From assembly GCA_030710605.1 (NCBI GenBank), contig CP092876.1, positions 67,084,115 to 67,148,114 on the forward strand: a DNA stretch of 64,000 nt. The letters run 5' to 3'. This DNA comes from Cordylochernes scorpioides. Taxonomy: Eukaryota; Arthropoda; Arachnida; Pseudoscorpiones; Chernetidae. The notes beneath the pieces were generated by a model, which did no database searches, was not told where the DNA came from, and was given only the letters and a program-made list of their open reading frames with translations. Position numbers and translations under genes: made by a program. Shown piece after piece: positions 21,511 through 34,100 of the stretch; the first letter of the stretch is position 1, and each line of letters begins with the position of its first letter.

Positions 21511-24500
21511 CTTAGGTGGGATCCTCCAGTTCTTGTTTATTTTGGCTACTGTTTCTATTTCTTTAAAAGTAAGTTTATTTTTCTGTAGCAAGGGTTCTTT
21601 TGTGCCTTTTTTCGCTAGCGCATCAGCAGCTTCATTGCCTTCAATGCTAACTTGTAAGGGTATCCATTGAAAGTGAATTTTTGAGGTATTGAGAGTTTTT
21701 GGAGATAACCAATTATGTTCCTGCTTACTTTGTCTCTAAGTTCCCCTGTGTGACTCAAGTGTTGTATGACACTTCTACTATCAGTAAGAATCAATATATC
21801 GTGATGTTTAGAGTGCTTCTGATGGATTTTAAGACTTCATAGATGGCTATAAGTTCTGATCTGAAGACTGAGCAAAAATCTGGGTTTCTTCTGTTTATTT
21901 TCTAGAAGCCATTTGTGGTTTTAATGAGAGAGCCACTGCCAGTGTGTCCCAACTCGTCTCTGCTACCATCGGTATAGATAGTTATTGCATTTTTAGGAAT
22001 TTTATATTAATTATTTCTAATGATAATTGTTTTCAGTATTCTGGATTTTGGTATTGTTTGTTGGCGGGTTCGTTTAAAGTGGCATTAAAAATAACATTTT
22101 GTTAGTGGTTCGCATGGAGATATTTTTTCAGCTAAATAATATTTTTCCACTTTATATTTTAAAAATCCATTTCTTTTGGCCAGGTGGAGAGGGCCTTCTT
22201 TTTTGAGTCTTATATTGGGTTCCCAATTAAGTATGTAATTGAAAGTTCTGTGTTTGTTTTCATAACTCTTGATTTTGTTTATATATTTTGGCAGATTGTA
22301 GCTTATTCTATTCTTTAAGGGCATAATGTCTGCCTCGTAAAGTACAATATTATTAGGGCAGGTATTTCGAAGACCTGTAATAATTCTAGCTGCATTTAGT
22401 TGTATCCTTTCCAGTGTTTTTAGATTTGTTTCAGATGCTGTACCATAGATTTGATATCCACATTCCAAGATAGGTCTCATTAGAGATGTGTAAGTTAATT
22501 TTAGTGTTGTTGCTTCAGCTCCCCACTCTTCCTGAAATATATTTCAAGATTTTTAGTCGGTCTCTTCCTTTTCTAACAACTCCTTCAATATGTTTACTGG
22601 AGTTAATTTCTGGATCCAGGGTGTAGCCGAGATATTTAGGATGTTTATTATATTGCAATTGTTGTTCTTTCAGAATAATATATGGTGTTATTTTGTATAG
22701 TTTCTTATCGGTAGTAAAAAGACAGGTTTCAGATTTTTGGTGGTTAAATTCTAATTTATGTTTATTAGCAAATTTTTCTAGGTGGAGAAGATTCTTCTTC
22801 AAATCTCTTTAAGCTTTTTTCCAGTTAGTGTTGCTGCTCCATAGAATAATGTCTTCAGCGAAAAGTCCAATATTGGTTTTATGTGAAAATTTGTCTTCTA
22901 TGCCTGCAATAAATAGGGTGAAGAGAGTTGGGCTAAGGACTGATCCTTGTGGTAATCCTTGGTACAATTTGAAGGTTTTAGATAGAGTGACATTATATTT
23001 GACCCTGATGTATATATTTTTAAGGGAATAATTTATCCAAGTGATAGCTTTTCCATCAATTTTGAAATGTTTGTATAATTTTGTAATTAACTTGTTTTTC
23101 CATACCTTATCAAAAGCTTGTGTAAGGTCTAAAAAGCAGCTATGGTGTGGTTAGTTGACTTTTTGTTTTGTGCATCTTTTACCTTTTGTGTGAAAATTAA
23201 GAGTTGGTCTATTGTCCCATGTCCTTTCCTTAATCCATATTGTTCTTCTGGTAAGAGATTTCTAGTGTCGGGGTGGTAGGTGAGTCGTCTGAGTATAATT
23301 TTTTCCATTAATTTGCAGCAAATATTTGTGAGGGAGATAGGTCGGTAGTTTATTGGGTCATCAGCAGATTTGTCAAGTTTTTTAATGGGAATTATTGTTG
23401 CATTTTTACAGTCTTGAGGCAATTTTCCAGTTTTCCAGGAGTTATTGAAAATATTAAGAAGTCTTTCTTTGCCAATTTTGCCCAAGTTTGATATCATTCG
23501 GCGATGGATTCCATCTGGCCCAGGAGTCTTGTTTAGATCAGTGTTTTCTAATGCATAAGCTAGCTCTTTGTTATTGATTTTTTTCATGGAAAATATTATG
23601 AGTGCTGGTGACATTTTTACAGTCATGAATAATCTTTCGGGCCTTTTTTCAACCTTGATTTTACTACTTATTTGATATGAATTACCTAAAAGATTGGCAG
23701 CAATTTTGTCATTAGTTGCTGGTGTACCATCTGTATTCTTAATCATATTTGTGTTTTCAGTTTGTGGCTGGACTCTGTCAATTTGTTTTGCCAAATTAAA
23801 AGTTCTGTATTTGGGTTTCTTGGGTTCAAGTTTTCACAAGTTTGTTTCCATTTTTCCCTTTTCACATTTACGAATAATCTTTTTATTTTTGCAATCACAA
23901 TGTTCAGTTCAGTTCTACAATTTGTTTGGTTTTGGGTGCACTTTTTTGTAGTTCATTTCCTTTAGTTATAAGTGTTTGAATATTTTTTGCCTGGTGTGTA
24001 TAATTTGGAATCCATTTCTTAATATAACCTCTTGGTATTGAAACTTTGGCTGCTTTAATAATGGTGTTTTCGAAAGATATCATATTAGCCTTTTTGAAGT
24101 TCCAGAATTTTTCTTAATTGAGCTAGTTTTGGTCTTGGTGCTAATTTCTATCAAATTAGGCAAATGATCACTTCCAAAACCTTTTAATATTTGCTATTTG
24201 CATTTGGGTAAAATGTCAGGATAGTAAAAACTTATATCAAGGGCTTGTGCAGTATTATAGCTTGTAGGAATGATGGGTAGGATTCTCATCATTTAAGCAC
24301 ATGAAGGCATTGTCGTCAAATATGTTTGATAGTATTTTGCCTCTTGGGTTTGGCGTAGAACATCCCCATAGTTGATGTTTGGCATTAAGGTCACCTAAAA
24401 TAATAGTGTTGTCTGTAAGAAATTGAGCCATTGTTCCATCGTCAATAAATGTATTGTTTGGAGGGTCCTACATATTGTATATGTTGATGGCTTTGTTTTG

Positions 24501-24590
24501 ATTGAGGTAGACTTTGATACCTTGGGTTTCAAGGTCTAATGTGTTTGGAATATTAACGGCTATGTCCTCATAGTACAAATTATTGATTAA
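21500..24590 (-). pseudogene. Second Jockey-like LINE, minus strand: endonuclease, RT, RNase H remnants
   Basis: Reading downward: an endonuclease fragment near 24460-24350 (ILGDLNAKHQLWGC); RT N-terminus 23794-23129 (LNKTPGPDGIHRRMISNLG, DDPINYRPISLTNICCKLME, QYGLRKGHGTIDQLL); palm about 23020-22830 (LPQGSVLSPTLFTLFIAG, and LFAEDIILW, where AED stands for the usual ADD); connection and thumb 22802-22085; and RNase H tail 21690-21500 (SIEGNEAADALAKKGTKEP). Numerous frameshifts. It lies next to the R1-like LINE, tail towards it, and both interrupt the first Jockey-like LINE. Confidence 0.82.
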
Positions 24591-25424
24591 AAATGCTAGG
24601 CAACGCCCTTTAACAGCATATACAGATGGATATTCAGACCTTACCCTGAGTAATGGAGGGGCCGGAATTAACATAATACTGCAAGATGGAACAAACATCA
24701 AAATCAAAGAGGGACCAGGACAGATTTCGTCAAACTTCACTTGTGAACTGACAGCTATCTGGAAAGCCCTTGATGTATGCCTTAACCAACCATCCCTGCA
24801 TCAAGCAGAAGGAATTTTAATATACAGCGACTCCATATCCGCCCTAGAAGCAATTCAGAAGGGCAATACTAAAATCACTCAGAAAATACACTCGTTACTT
24901 ACCCAACTGGAACCCTTGGAAAATATCTGCATTCTACATTGGATCCCTGCCCATGCTGGGATCGGGGGTAATGAAATGGCATTTGAATTGGCAAAGGAAG
25001 CCAGAAAGTTGAGCCAAAGGAAAGAACAAATGTCATTATTGACGCTGATTCTTTGTCAGAGAATACAAGATAATTAAACAAAAAAAAAAAGAAAAGATCT
25101 AAATGCGAAATAAACTCTGAAAGAAAAATGACAAAACCTAAAACAAGACTTAGAACAAAACACTATAAAGGAATGACAATACATCCAGATGGCACAAGAA
25201 CCTATAGGGCATGCAACAATTGTCCTGGTGTGGAACTTACACATACCCACATATTCTCATAGCCAGCAATGGCCGCAGCCTTGCAGAAAATTGACATAGA
25301 CCCAGAGCAGCAGCTTTACACACCCAAGATAGTGGACAATGCTGCTGCTGTGATGGAGAGATGCATGGATACATCTGAGGCTCTTTATTGGACACGAAAA
25401 CAACAACGGCATTCCAGAGTAAAA
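24590..25424 (+). pseudogene. Jockey-like LINE (third part): RNase H and C-terminal zinc motif
   Basis: Resumes the plus-strand LINE left at 18925. RNase H: TAYTDGYSDLTLSNGGAGIN, FTCELTAIWKALDVC, IYSDSISALEAI and LHWIPAHAGIGGNEMA. A frameshift near 25080 leads to RACNNCPGVELTHTHIFS, the CX2C...H C-terminal motif of Jockey elements, then a tail ending with TAA near 25424. The C-terminus and 3' end are present, but the copy as a whole is broken. Confidence 0.82.
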
Positions 25425-25555
25425 TAAATTATCAGAGATAGATACATATTTTTCAAATGAATTAAAATAAATATATTCGATACTGAGTGAAAGTTGAATT
25501 TAAAATATTAGAAATTTATTATCTTTGGAAACAAACCGCATCTAAAATATCATTT

Positions 25556-25955
25556 TTTTTTGCTACATGTTTTAATTTGCATTTACCTATTTTACATATC
25601 TCTGATTGTATTTGAAAATCGTTAACCAATTCTTCATACTTTTGGCGAAGTGGTGTTTTATTAATTTGTTATTTGATATTATTAGGGTTCTTTCCTGGTA
25701 TTCAAAAAGGAAAAATACGTGTCGATCAGTTATATTTTTCAATTTATCAAACAATTTGGCCGCTGAATCCTTGATTCTGGTAGAGCGCCATCTGGCGAAT
25801 AAAATTGTAACTAAAATCAATTTTGAATTTTTCATTATTTGCCATAAAAAATCCCATTGCATCCTGAACACAATGGTGTTTACCGCATTGCTCTAGCGCA
25901 AATATTCGCGGAGTTATTAATTTTTAAAATAGTGCGGGACTTTTGGATCACCCTG
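25556..25955 (-). repeat. Right long terminal inverted repeat of the composite element
   Basis: Inverted copy of 14744-15142, ending CCCTG|TA at 25951-25957. Confidence 0.8.
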
Positions 25956-27899
25956 TACTTAGCTCACGAACAGCGCCCTCTATCAAGGTTATAAATACGT
26001 TTAAAATCGAAATCTTCTCAAAATTTTATTAATAATAGTGTGTTCGCTTAATAATTAGAATACTTGATCTAAATCGAAATATTTATAGACGCTCGCTCGA
26101 TTTGAAGATTTATATCGTAACTAATCTGACTGTAAAGTTTGGAGCGGGACGTTTCACAAGAGTGACATCCACGGCGCCAATTTATAATTGTAACGAATAG
26201 TCTTTGAATAAAACATTTAATCGGGTAAACCCGGGCGTTGCCCGGGTCATTCGTCTAGTATTTTATAAATACTATTCTCATAACATTCTCCAAGTGGTCA
26301 AAAGTCTAAAAAGCAGATTGAATGAAAACGTGATGTTGAAATACGAATTTTAAAATTGTTTCTAGATCGAATATCAGCGCTTTATCACAATTTCATCACT
26401 TTCTATTTTTACTTTTCAATTGAATTTTTCGCGAATATGCAAGTATATACAAGTACATTCTGGGGCTCAAAAATCATCCATTTTGGTTAGCAGCCTCGTA
26501 AATAAATATATTTCTACAAGTACATACAAGTAATAGACAGAATATATGCAAATATATATACGAGAAAAAATATAAAAGTATATCCTTGTAAGTATGCGCG
26601 TTTATCATTACTTTTCAAAGTTTACAAAAATCTCAGAAGTAGCGTCAAATAATAGATAAATAATATTAGTAGCCCCCTCAAGTTAAGCTTTAAAAAAAAT
26701 ATTTAATAAAAAATTATTATTCTATTTTGAAAAGTATAGGTATGACGTCATGTAATAATATTGTACGCTGTGTACCAAATTTCTGAAACATGCATGTACA
26801 CAGGCAGTTAACGATAAAAAAAAAACAATACATTTACGGTGCAGATAGCTCTCTTTTGCATATAAAACAAACATCCACTATCCTTACTGTCAAATTATAT
26901 TAACAAATATTTGCACTCTTATTTCTTTAGTGGGAAGAATGTTGTTTTTGTTAGTTAAGTAAACCGATCTACAAGCTTTCTAATTGGACGAATGTGGCCA
27001 TGCTTGTATATAAAGGGAGTTGAAGGGAATGCGTGAAGCCAGTGTGGTATAAAGTTTTGTGTAGAGACGCTTATAGTGTTCTCTGCGTGTTTTATCATTA
27101 TCTGGTGATCTGTTCACATTCCCTGTGTGACCCCAGTCCGATCCCTACCAACGCTACAATAAAGATAAGTACTGTATTTTTTAAATTTTATTTAACAAAT
27201 TGTGAGTTATTTTTAAACTCCTTTTTTTTTTTGGTGTTGTACTCTTGAGTGTACGCTTTTTGTGTGTTTAGTTACTATTACTTTAGGCCCTAGTTTATTG
27301 CATTTTGTGTTAACCCGTACAAAGTAACATTTGTCATTACTGCGAAGAAAAAATATATTGGGAGGGCTTGGCTTATTAGTGGTAAATCCTTACAATGGCT
27401 TCGCCAATTTCTGTTACTGTATTGGACGATATTACTATATATGCTACACTGAAGGTTGGAATTTTAGAAATGACATTTAAGCAAACTATGGACATAAGCT
27501 TTTAGAACAGTAGAATTACATATAAATATTTGTGTGATGTTCTATTCTAGAAGAACGAGTTTTACGAGACATGAGAAGCTTCATAGCAAAATAAACTCTA
27601 ACTTTATTATTCTCTTGACCTATACATATATATATATATCGCGCTTCTCGCGGACATGCAAATCAACCATCCTTTTAAAAGGAAACAACATGTAAAAATA
27701 TACAAAACAAAACAATATTATGCAAACATCTCGAGGTATGCGACAATTTGTATTTAGCAATTCTCTTTCTCAAACAATATATTTTTTCATCGCAGTAAGG
27801 ATAGCAGAAGTTTCTTTTATGTGTAAAAGAAACATTGTGCCTTAATGTTTTTTATTTCCTGTGTATAGATGACGCCTTATTGCTTTATAATTATTCTCT

Positions 27900-27949
<50 letters not shown>

Positions 27950-28229
27950 AATCTTTATACATTTGATATTGTGAGTCGTCTGGTAATTATTATTTTATAA
28001 TTATTATTTTCAACGTTTCCAATAGGAAGAATATTTTTCTGAATATATAGATTTATTTTGAACACGACGCGAAAAGGCATGCCCAATACCAATCATTTAA
28101 TATTAATTCAATAATCAACACGTTAAGTTGATAATTATTACTAAAATGGCATTTTTCCATCTAAAAATTTTCATTTGAGAAGCTCTGGATATGTAATTTT
28201 TCATTAATGTTGTTTTATTACGATGCACT

Positions 28230-28395
28230 AGCGCGCCATCTGTTATGAAAATTATAAACTATTCTAGACGCGGATGATTCTTTTTGAAATTAGACAATTT
28301 CTACTTACCCTCCCATTAATTTTTCCATTACAATAAGGGCAGTAGAAATTGTTTTATTTCAAAAAAAATCTTACGCGTCTAAAATAGTTTCTAAT
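28230..28395. mobile_element. Fold-back MITE with GCGCCATCTGT and CGCGTCTA motifs
   Basis: An imperfect palindrome: ACTATTCTAGACGCGGATGA near 28259 is the inverted partner of ACGCGTCTAAAATAGTTT near 28374, and ACAATTTCTACT pairs with AGTAGAAATTGT. Related to 28780-29010, 46670-46745 and 62340-62410. Confidence 0.6.
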
Positions 28396-28779
28396 GTTGT
28401 TTAATTGAATAAAAAAAACTTCATGATACTAAAGCCATTAGAAAATTTCCTAATTGTTCATCATGCAGAATCAAGAAACTCCCATAAATATATTTGCCAT
28501 TCATTTTAATAATTATTTGAAGATATTAGCATTTTTAACACTTTCCGTTATGTTCTCAGCTGATTGTAGAAATAGAGATTCTGTATCTGTGCAAATTAGA
28601 AGAGTATGGAAAGTCTGAAGCGGTAGTTTTTAAAATGAGCAAATTATTCAAAAACAATATTTAAATTCAGATTTCATTAAGTTTACCACGATATATTAGT
28701 ATAGAGTACTCTACAATACGGATTAAAGTCAATTTCTACATTCTCTCTCAAGTAAAAATAATTTTAAACAAAAAAAAAA

Positions 28780-29010
28780 AGTTCGAAACTATTATAGACG
28801 CGTATGATTCTTTTTAAAAATAAACAATTTCCTCTGTCCTTACTGCAATAAAAATAAGCAAATTCTACCGCAATTATTGCAGTAAGGACAGTAGAAATTG
28901 CTTATTTTTATTGCAGTAAGGACAGTATGAATTGTTTATTTTTAAAAATAATCATATGCGTCTATAATCGTTTAGAATTTTGATAACAGATGGCGCGCTA
29001 ATGCATCATA
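28780..29010. mobile_element. Fold-back MITE, larger copy
   Basis: CTATTATAGACGCGTATGAT near 28790 pairs with ATCATATGCGTCTATAAT near 28948. CTGTCCTTACTGCAATAAAA pairs with an inverted copy near 28900. The right side ends in GATAACAGATGGCGCGCTAA. No coding capacity. Confidence 0.65.
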
Positions 29011-29202
29011 ATATTAAAAAAAAAAAAAAAGTGTCTGCGTTGTGGCGCCATCTGAATGAAAATTTTAGAACTATTTACCGAATTTTTAACTCTATAGGAA
29101 ATAAGCGAGTGTTTTATTATTTATTGATGGGAACACATTAGAAAATATAATATTCAATCAAAAATTAATATATTTTTATATATAAAAACATCCTTAAATA
29201 AT

Positions 29203-29302
29203 NNNNNNNNNNNNNNNNNNNNNNNNNNNNNNNNNNNNNNNNNNNNNNNNNNNNNNNNNNNNNNNNNNNNNNNNNNNNNNNNNNNNNNNNNNNNNNNNNN
29301 NN
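29203..29302. other. Assembly gap
   Basis: Exactly 100 Ns, the usual size for a scaffold gap of unknown length. Order and distance across it are uncertain. Confidence 0.99.
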
Positions 29303-29485
29303 GGTTACGATTTCAAAGCATCTCACGAGAGAAGTTATGTTGGAAAAAGATAAATTAGATCAAAATAATTTATTCACCATATATATCGGTTTGCTGAACG
29401 CCAACCTTTGTCAAGTTGAAACAACGTATTTATTTCATATAAACATTCGGATTCCTAATTACAAATATTTTAAAATAATAAACAA

Positions 29486-29715
29486 TTATTCTTCACATTT
29501 ATAAAGTTTTCGGATGCGAGTAATATCGCTGAGGGTGAGGCCGTACTTCTGGAAGGGATGGGTGAGCTTCTTCTTGCCGAATTTGTCTACCATCGTCTTG
29601 GACAGGCCATCCTTGGAGAATGCCATCTCCCCGTAGATCATGATGGACTTGTAGTCGAAAGGAGTAAGAAGGCGATTCTCTTCAGGAGCCAGCTTTTTGA
29701 ACTGGGGTTCCAATC
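29486..29715 (-). CDS. Astacin-family zinc metalloprotease, last coding exon
   Basis: The exon starts after an acceptor (TTTTTTTAAAGAG at 29728-29716 on the minus strand) and ends at TAA 29486-29488. It encodes LEPQFKKL, then PFDYKSIMIYG (the Met-turn plus the conserved Tyr, usual form SIMHYG), TMVDKFGKKK, and GLTLSDITRIRKLYKC, the usual astacin C-terminal block. Its phase (first two bases complete a Gly codon) fits exactly the end of the exon at 38727, which stops after one base of a Gly codon. I therefore infer one gene with a ~9-kb intron full of transposons. Astacins are secreted endopeptidases with HExxHxxGxxH zinc binding. Confidence 0.85.
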
Positions 29716-30358
29716 CTCTTTAAAAAAAACAAATATATATCGTATATTTTAAAACTGTATAATAATGACACTTTTAGTATATGCCACATATCTCCCAATT
29801 AGTTAGAGCCGATGCCTTAAAATATCCTATCTTCTATTAAAATGTATAGTTTCTATTTGCTACCACCCCCATATTTTGTATATATGCTATATCTTTATTA
29901 ATATAACATGTACACCCTTATTTGTATTTAAACTAAAAATGGTGACGTCTAAATAAAAATCCAAAGAACGGTCAGCTGGGGACAGCTGGGGAGAGAGGAG
30001 GAAAATGGCAACGCCCAGCCCATGTGGGGCCCCCAGGGACTCTTTATAGACAATCCCTGTAAACAGGACAGATTTTGGCAGGGAGTCAGCAGTAGTATGT
30101 TCTAGAGTGTGTCCTGCAGCAGACGGCTTCTGTCTAACACACACACTCTCTTTTTCCATGTCTCGAAGATAAGCATCAAGTTTGTGTCATGGCCTCTACC
30201 TCTGTCCCGTGGGCTGTCCCCGATCCCTCTATGTGCTAACATCTAGCCCTGCCTCTGCTTCTTGTTGTCCGCGTATGGGAAGACCATCAACACTCGCCTC
30301 ACGTACACGACTGCCAGCTTATCCATACGTCGGCACATTTGCAACATTATTACATATA
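29716..30358. other. Intron DNA upstream of the last astacin exon
   Basis: Non-coding. The part from about 29970 to 30350 is GC-richer than its surroundings and may be another transposon fragment; I could not identify it. Confidence 0.5.
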
Positions 30359-31133
30359 TGTGATATCTTGGGACCTCTGGGACCAGTGTTACCTGATGCT
30401 AGACGACCCTCGATGTCAACTCTACCGTGCAGTCGTGGTGGAAGGCGACACAGCTGGGCCAAAGGTGAAATAAACAAACAGAGATTCCACTAAAAGCGTC
30501 TGACGTCAAGAAGGAATGGGATGAGGAGAGAGAGATTTTAGAGCAAGTGTTACCGTTGAAATCCAAGCGAAGACTGGCAATTCTAGGTTCTCGATTTAAC
30601 ACCACGACCTTGCTTCTTTCTAATTGGCTGACCTATTTAGGTGATTCTTTCCTAATTGGTGGGACTTTTTCACGTGGCCGTAGGCTATTGGTTGACCTAC
30701 TTAGGTATTGTCTTCTGATTGGGCCTGGCTTATCTCTTTGACGGAGGATATATATCCGGCCTTGCTACGGAAATACGGGGCGTTACTCTTAGCTTTTATG
30801 GTTTCTGCGTTATCAGATACGCCCTGTCCTGTCAGGAAGTATTGACTTGTAAATTATTTATAGTTGGGCTGGTTTTAAGCCTCTTTTGCTTGGCCTTGCT
30901 TCGACTTCTGTCCTAAGCCTGATTAGTTTTAACCTTAACTTTCTCCTGTTGGTCTCCATTCCTTCTATCTGTACAGTTGCGATACTTTATTAGATTCTTA
31001 CGCGGTACAGATTGATGTTAGTTGAGGCTTTCTATGTGCAGTACATAAGGAGTTATATACAGTCATGGGGTGGAACATGTGGTAGGAGATATCTAGACTA
31101 TTTACAACAATTCCATGGTCTTAAATCATCACA
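30359..31133 (+). repeat. 5' LTR
   Basis: Direct copy of 35049-35823, with TGTG...CACA ends. Confidence 0.85.
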
Positions 31134-34100
31134 GATGGCCCCGGATGTGAGAGGGTTCATATGGAGGGATTTAAGAGAGCGGAATAGGAAGACTGTTATT
31201 AAGGAAGTAATTTTTTTAAAAATTAATTAAAGTGAGTTGGTATATAACATGGGGTTGATTTCTGTATATCCATAAGAGGTAATAAAGCATAAACAACTAA
31301 TATTAAACATACAAGTAAAATAAAAATAGGAATAAAAGAATTAATAGAGAGCATATAATGATGATAGGAAAAAATAAAAATGATTTGATGGGAAAATCAT
31401 GATCTCTTCGTGATGGGCGTTAGAAAGGGTTGAGGGGTTAGTTATTACTTGGTTGAGGCAATGTCACTTTGACTCAAGTCCCAAACCATTTAATGTGCAC
31501 GGCGCGGAAAACCTAGGCCATGTTTCACATGTAAATTTAAGGACCGAATAAAGTTACAGTACCACAATCGAAAAGTAAGATAAGGGGATTGTTATGGGTT
31601 TTAGTAATTAGTCGTTAAGACGTACGCATGCAGGATAAATGAGGGCGTAGATCAGTGACCAGAAATCAAAGTTTTAATTAGAGTCGTCAGGGGCTTAGCG
31701 AGAAAAAGAGTAAAATAAAAAAAAAAAAATGTGCCAGCGTGTGGCATGAGAGTGCCCTGGAATAAAAAAAAATACAATTTGCACGTATCCAAGCCAGAAG
31801 TTGGGAGAAGGTAAATCTGGGGGACGATGTGTCAAGATTGTTAATTACGAAATCAAAGTAGGTCAAGTCTAGCCTGCGAAGGAGTTAAAAGTTCCTGCGG
31901 AAAAGGAATGTTAGTAATTCTTAAGAAGTAACCTTTAAAGTGGTTGTTTAAGCGGTTATTGAAGATTGCCCTGTTTTTAGATCATGATTTTTAGTTTGAT
32001 TATAAAAGAATATATCATTGAGATATGAAATTGCGAAATTAAGGCTTTGCATATAGCGTTAAAGGATTTGAAAAATCGAAAATAGAATTGCGAAGTTAAA
32101 TGCAAAGTAAATTTTAAAAAAGTAAAAATAGTGATGATATGATACAAAGATTAACACACTACAGCAGTATATAAGGGGTAATAGAAAGTGAAAATATTAA
32201 ATGAAAAAAAAAAATAATGAGCAATAATATACTCGATAGCATTGACATGGTAGCGGAAGGTGAAACAATGTAAATAACATCTAATTTATAAAGTGAGAAA
32301 AAATATAAAATGATAAATGCAAATTAGTGATATAAACATGAAACATAAACTTGAGATTATTAGATATGATATGAAAGATAAAATATAAAGTTGATTATAA
32401 AATAGAGTCATAAAGCAAAAGTAAATAAGTTTTGGTAAAGAAAAATAAAAAAAGACAATAATCTAAACTAATTGGTTGACGTAAAAAAAAACAATTATAA
32501 GAGCTATATAATGATTATATAAAGGATATTAAAATGAAAATTTTTTAAAAAATGTTCATCGAGAAGGAAGAGCAAGTAAGATTATATATAGAAATTATAT
32601 ATCGTGAAAGAATGGAAAGTTGTAGGCCAAATGTAATGTTCCTGTTTGTTTTTTTTTTTTTTTTTTTAGGATGGGTAGAGAGAGCTTTAAATTGTCCTCG
32701 ATTGATATCTTTGGTCTTGTTGGCCTAAGTTTTTCTAACTTATCGAATTTGTTTTATGTTTGACGCGACTCGTGGATCACATTGTTTCCAGCTGTGAAAC
32801 TCATCGAGTCCTAATGTTGTCGATTTTTTGTTTAAACTTATGTGTGTGTGTGTGATTTTTGTAAGTAAAATGTTGTCCTTGGATCTAAGTGTCGATGTTA
32901 AGTTGACAAGTTAATTGAGGGCGAGAGAATCTAGACCTGGTGACGGGCCGTAACAAAATGTCGGCTGTTTGTTTGCTCGTGTCCAGCGGGAGAGGAGGGA
33001 GCGAAGCTATTTTTAATGCGATTCCGGATTTAGGTCAAGGGGGGGAGCGAGGGGGCTTGCTTTCTTTCAACTTATTGGAAGTTAATTCGAACTACGTTCG
33101 GAGATATTATTTCTATAATTGTAAACGCAAAAGCGTTTTGATTTGTCACTTTTGGTGAAAAGCGTTATGGGATTGATATAGGGAGATACAGAGGTTGAAT
33201 TATTCCGTGTGTTCAAGCATTTGTTAGATTTGTGTTTGTATTTCGAAAATTCGGATATTGTATCTGTTATTAAATCGAATGGTTTTTGGCGGACTTAGTA
33301 AAAATGTTATTCAATGATATCAGGTTGGAATTGAGTGAAATTGCGACTATCGACGTGAACAATGTGTGGTTAAATAAATGTGTCACAGGCGTGGTGAAGG
33401 CGTCTTTGGCCTGAAAATTGAAAGAGTTTAGTGGTGTGGCGCTGTGACACGAAGCGAAAAAATTGTAAATGAAAAGGTGTCGCGTGAAGTCTCTGTTTTG
33501 TACAAAATCTAACCTGTTACACTAAGAATAACAAATTTACTAAAGTCATGGTTGCTGGTTGTACGAACATATCGATAATTTTTATATTGTTAGTGGATAT
33601 GACACGTTTAATGTGAGAAAAAAAAAAGATTGTGTGTGTTTAGTAGGGCGACGTGATGCAGCTTGTGTAGCTCGAAATTGGATTTGGGTGTTAAGTCGCG
33701 CATTAAAAATGGTCGTCAATTGGAAAAAGTGATGTGAGAGGGTGTTGTTTATTTTGTTGAGAGTGATTTGTCGATATTTAACTATGCGTGTAAAAGGAAG
33801 GAGTGTAGTTATGTGGGAATTTAACGATTGGAATAGTTTTGGAAGGCTGTGATTTAAGTTACTTCTGTCCAAAGATATGAAAGAAAAGGACATAGGAGCG
33901 TTGAAAATGGGATTAGTAACATTACAATAATATTAAATAAGAGTGTTGGAGTTCACCACGTGTGAGCAACCTGTTCCAGGAGGGAAAAATTTAGTAAATG
34001 GGACAGTTGTATTAACCTGTCCATGGGACACGTGTTGCTTGCACGAAGTGAATTGGTACAAGGTAGTTGGTAGAAGTACATTATATTGATACAGGAGTAG

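Larger units (their letters stand above)
14744..25955 (-). mobile_element. Composite IS630/Tc1-mariner-like element with ~400-bp inverted ends, filled by nested LINEs
   Basis: The left end CAGGGTGATCCAAAAGTCCC at 14744 is flanked by TA (14742-14743). The right end is its inverted copy, finishing at 25955 and flanked by TA (25956-25957). The inverted arms are about 400 bp (14744-15142 and 25556-25955) and differ at only a handful of positions. Inside, next to the left arm, is a DDE transposase remnant (15881-16612). The remaining ~9 kb is LINE sequence. The alternative is two independent solo copies in opposite orientation. Confidence 0.6.
14545..26258 (+). mobile_element. Helitron apparently split by an 11.2-kb insertion
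   Basis: The left piece (14545-14741) begins TCTTCTATATATATAAAAAT with a TGTTTG-rich stretch, a Helitron-type 5' end. The right piece (25958-26258) ends with family B 3' DNA: CCGGGCGTTGCCCGGGTCAT, TCGT and CTAG at 26255-26258, followed by T. Together they would make a ~500-bp Helitron. Between them lies the element at 14744-25955. That the two pieces were once continuous is inference. Confidence 0.5.
26259..29202. other. AT-rich non-coding region with fold-back repeats and microsatellites
   Basis: No supported coding frame. A TA microsatellite followed by a GA run lies at 27905-27950. Several fragments contain TCCTTACTGC and CGCGTCTATAATAG motifs (26880, 27330, 27790), parts of a dispersed fold-back MITE family represented more completely at 28230-28395 and 28780-29010. 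Confidence 0.5.

Noticed and set aside
30182..30493. 103-codon plus frame near the left LTR
   Set aside because: Crosses the LTR boundary, so it cannot be a host gene, and it has no known motif.
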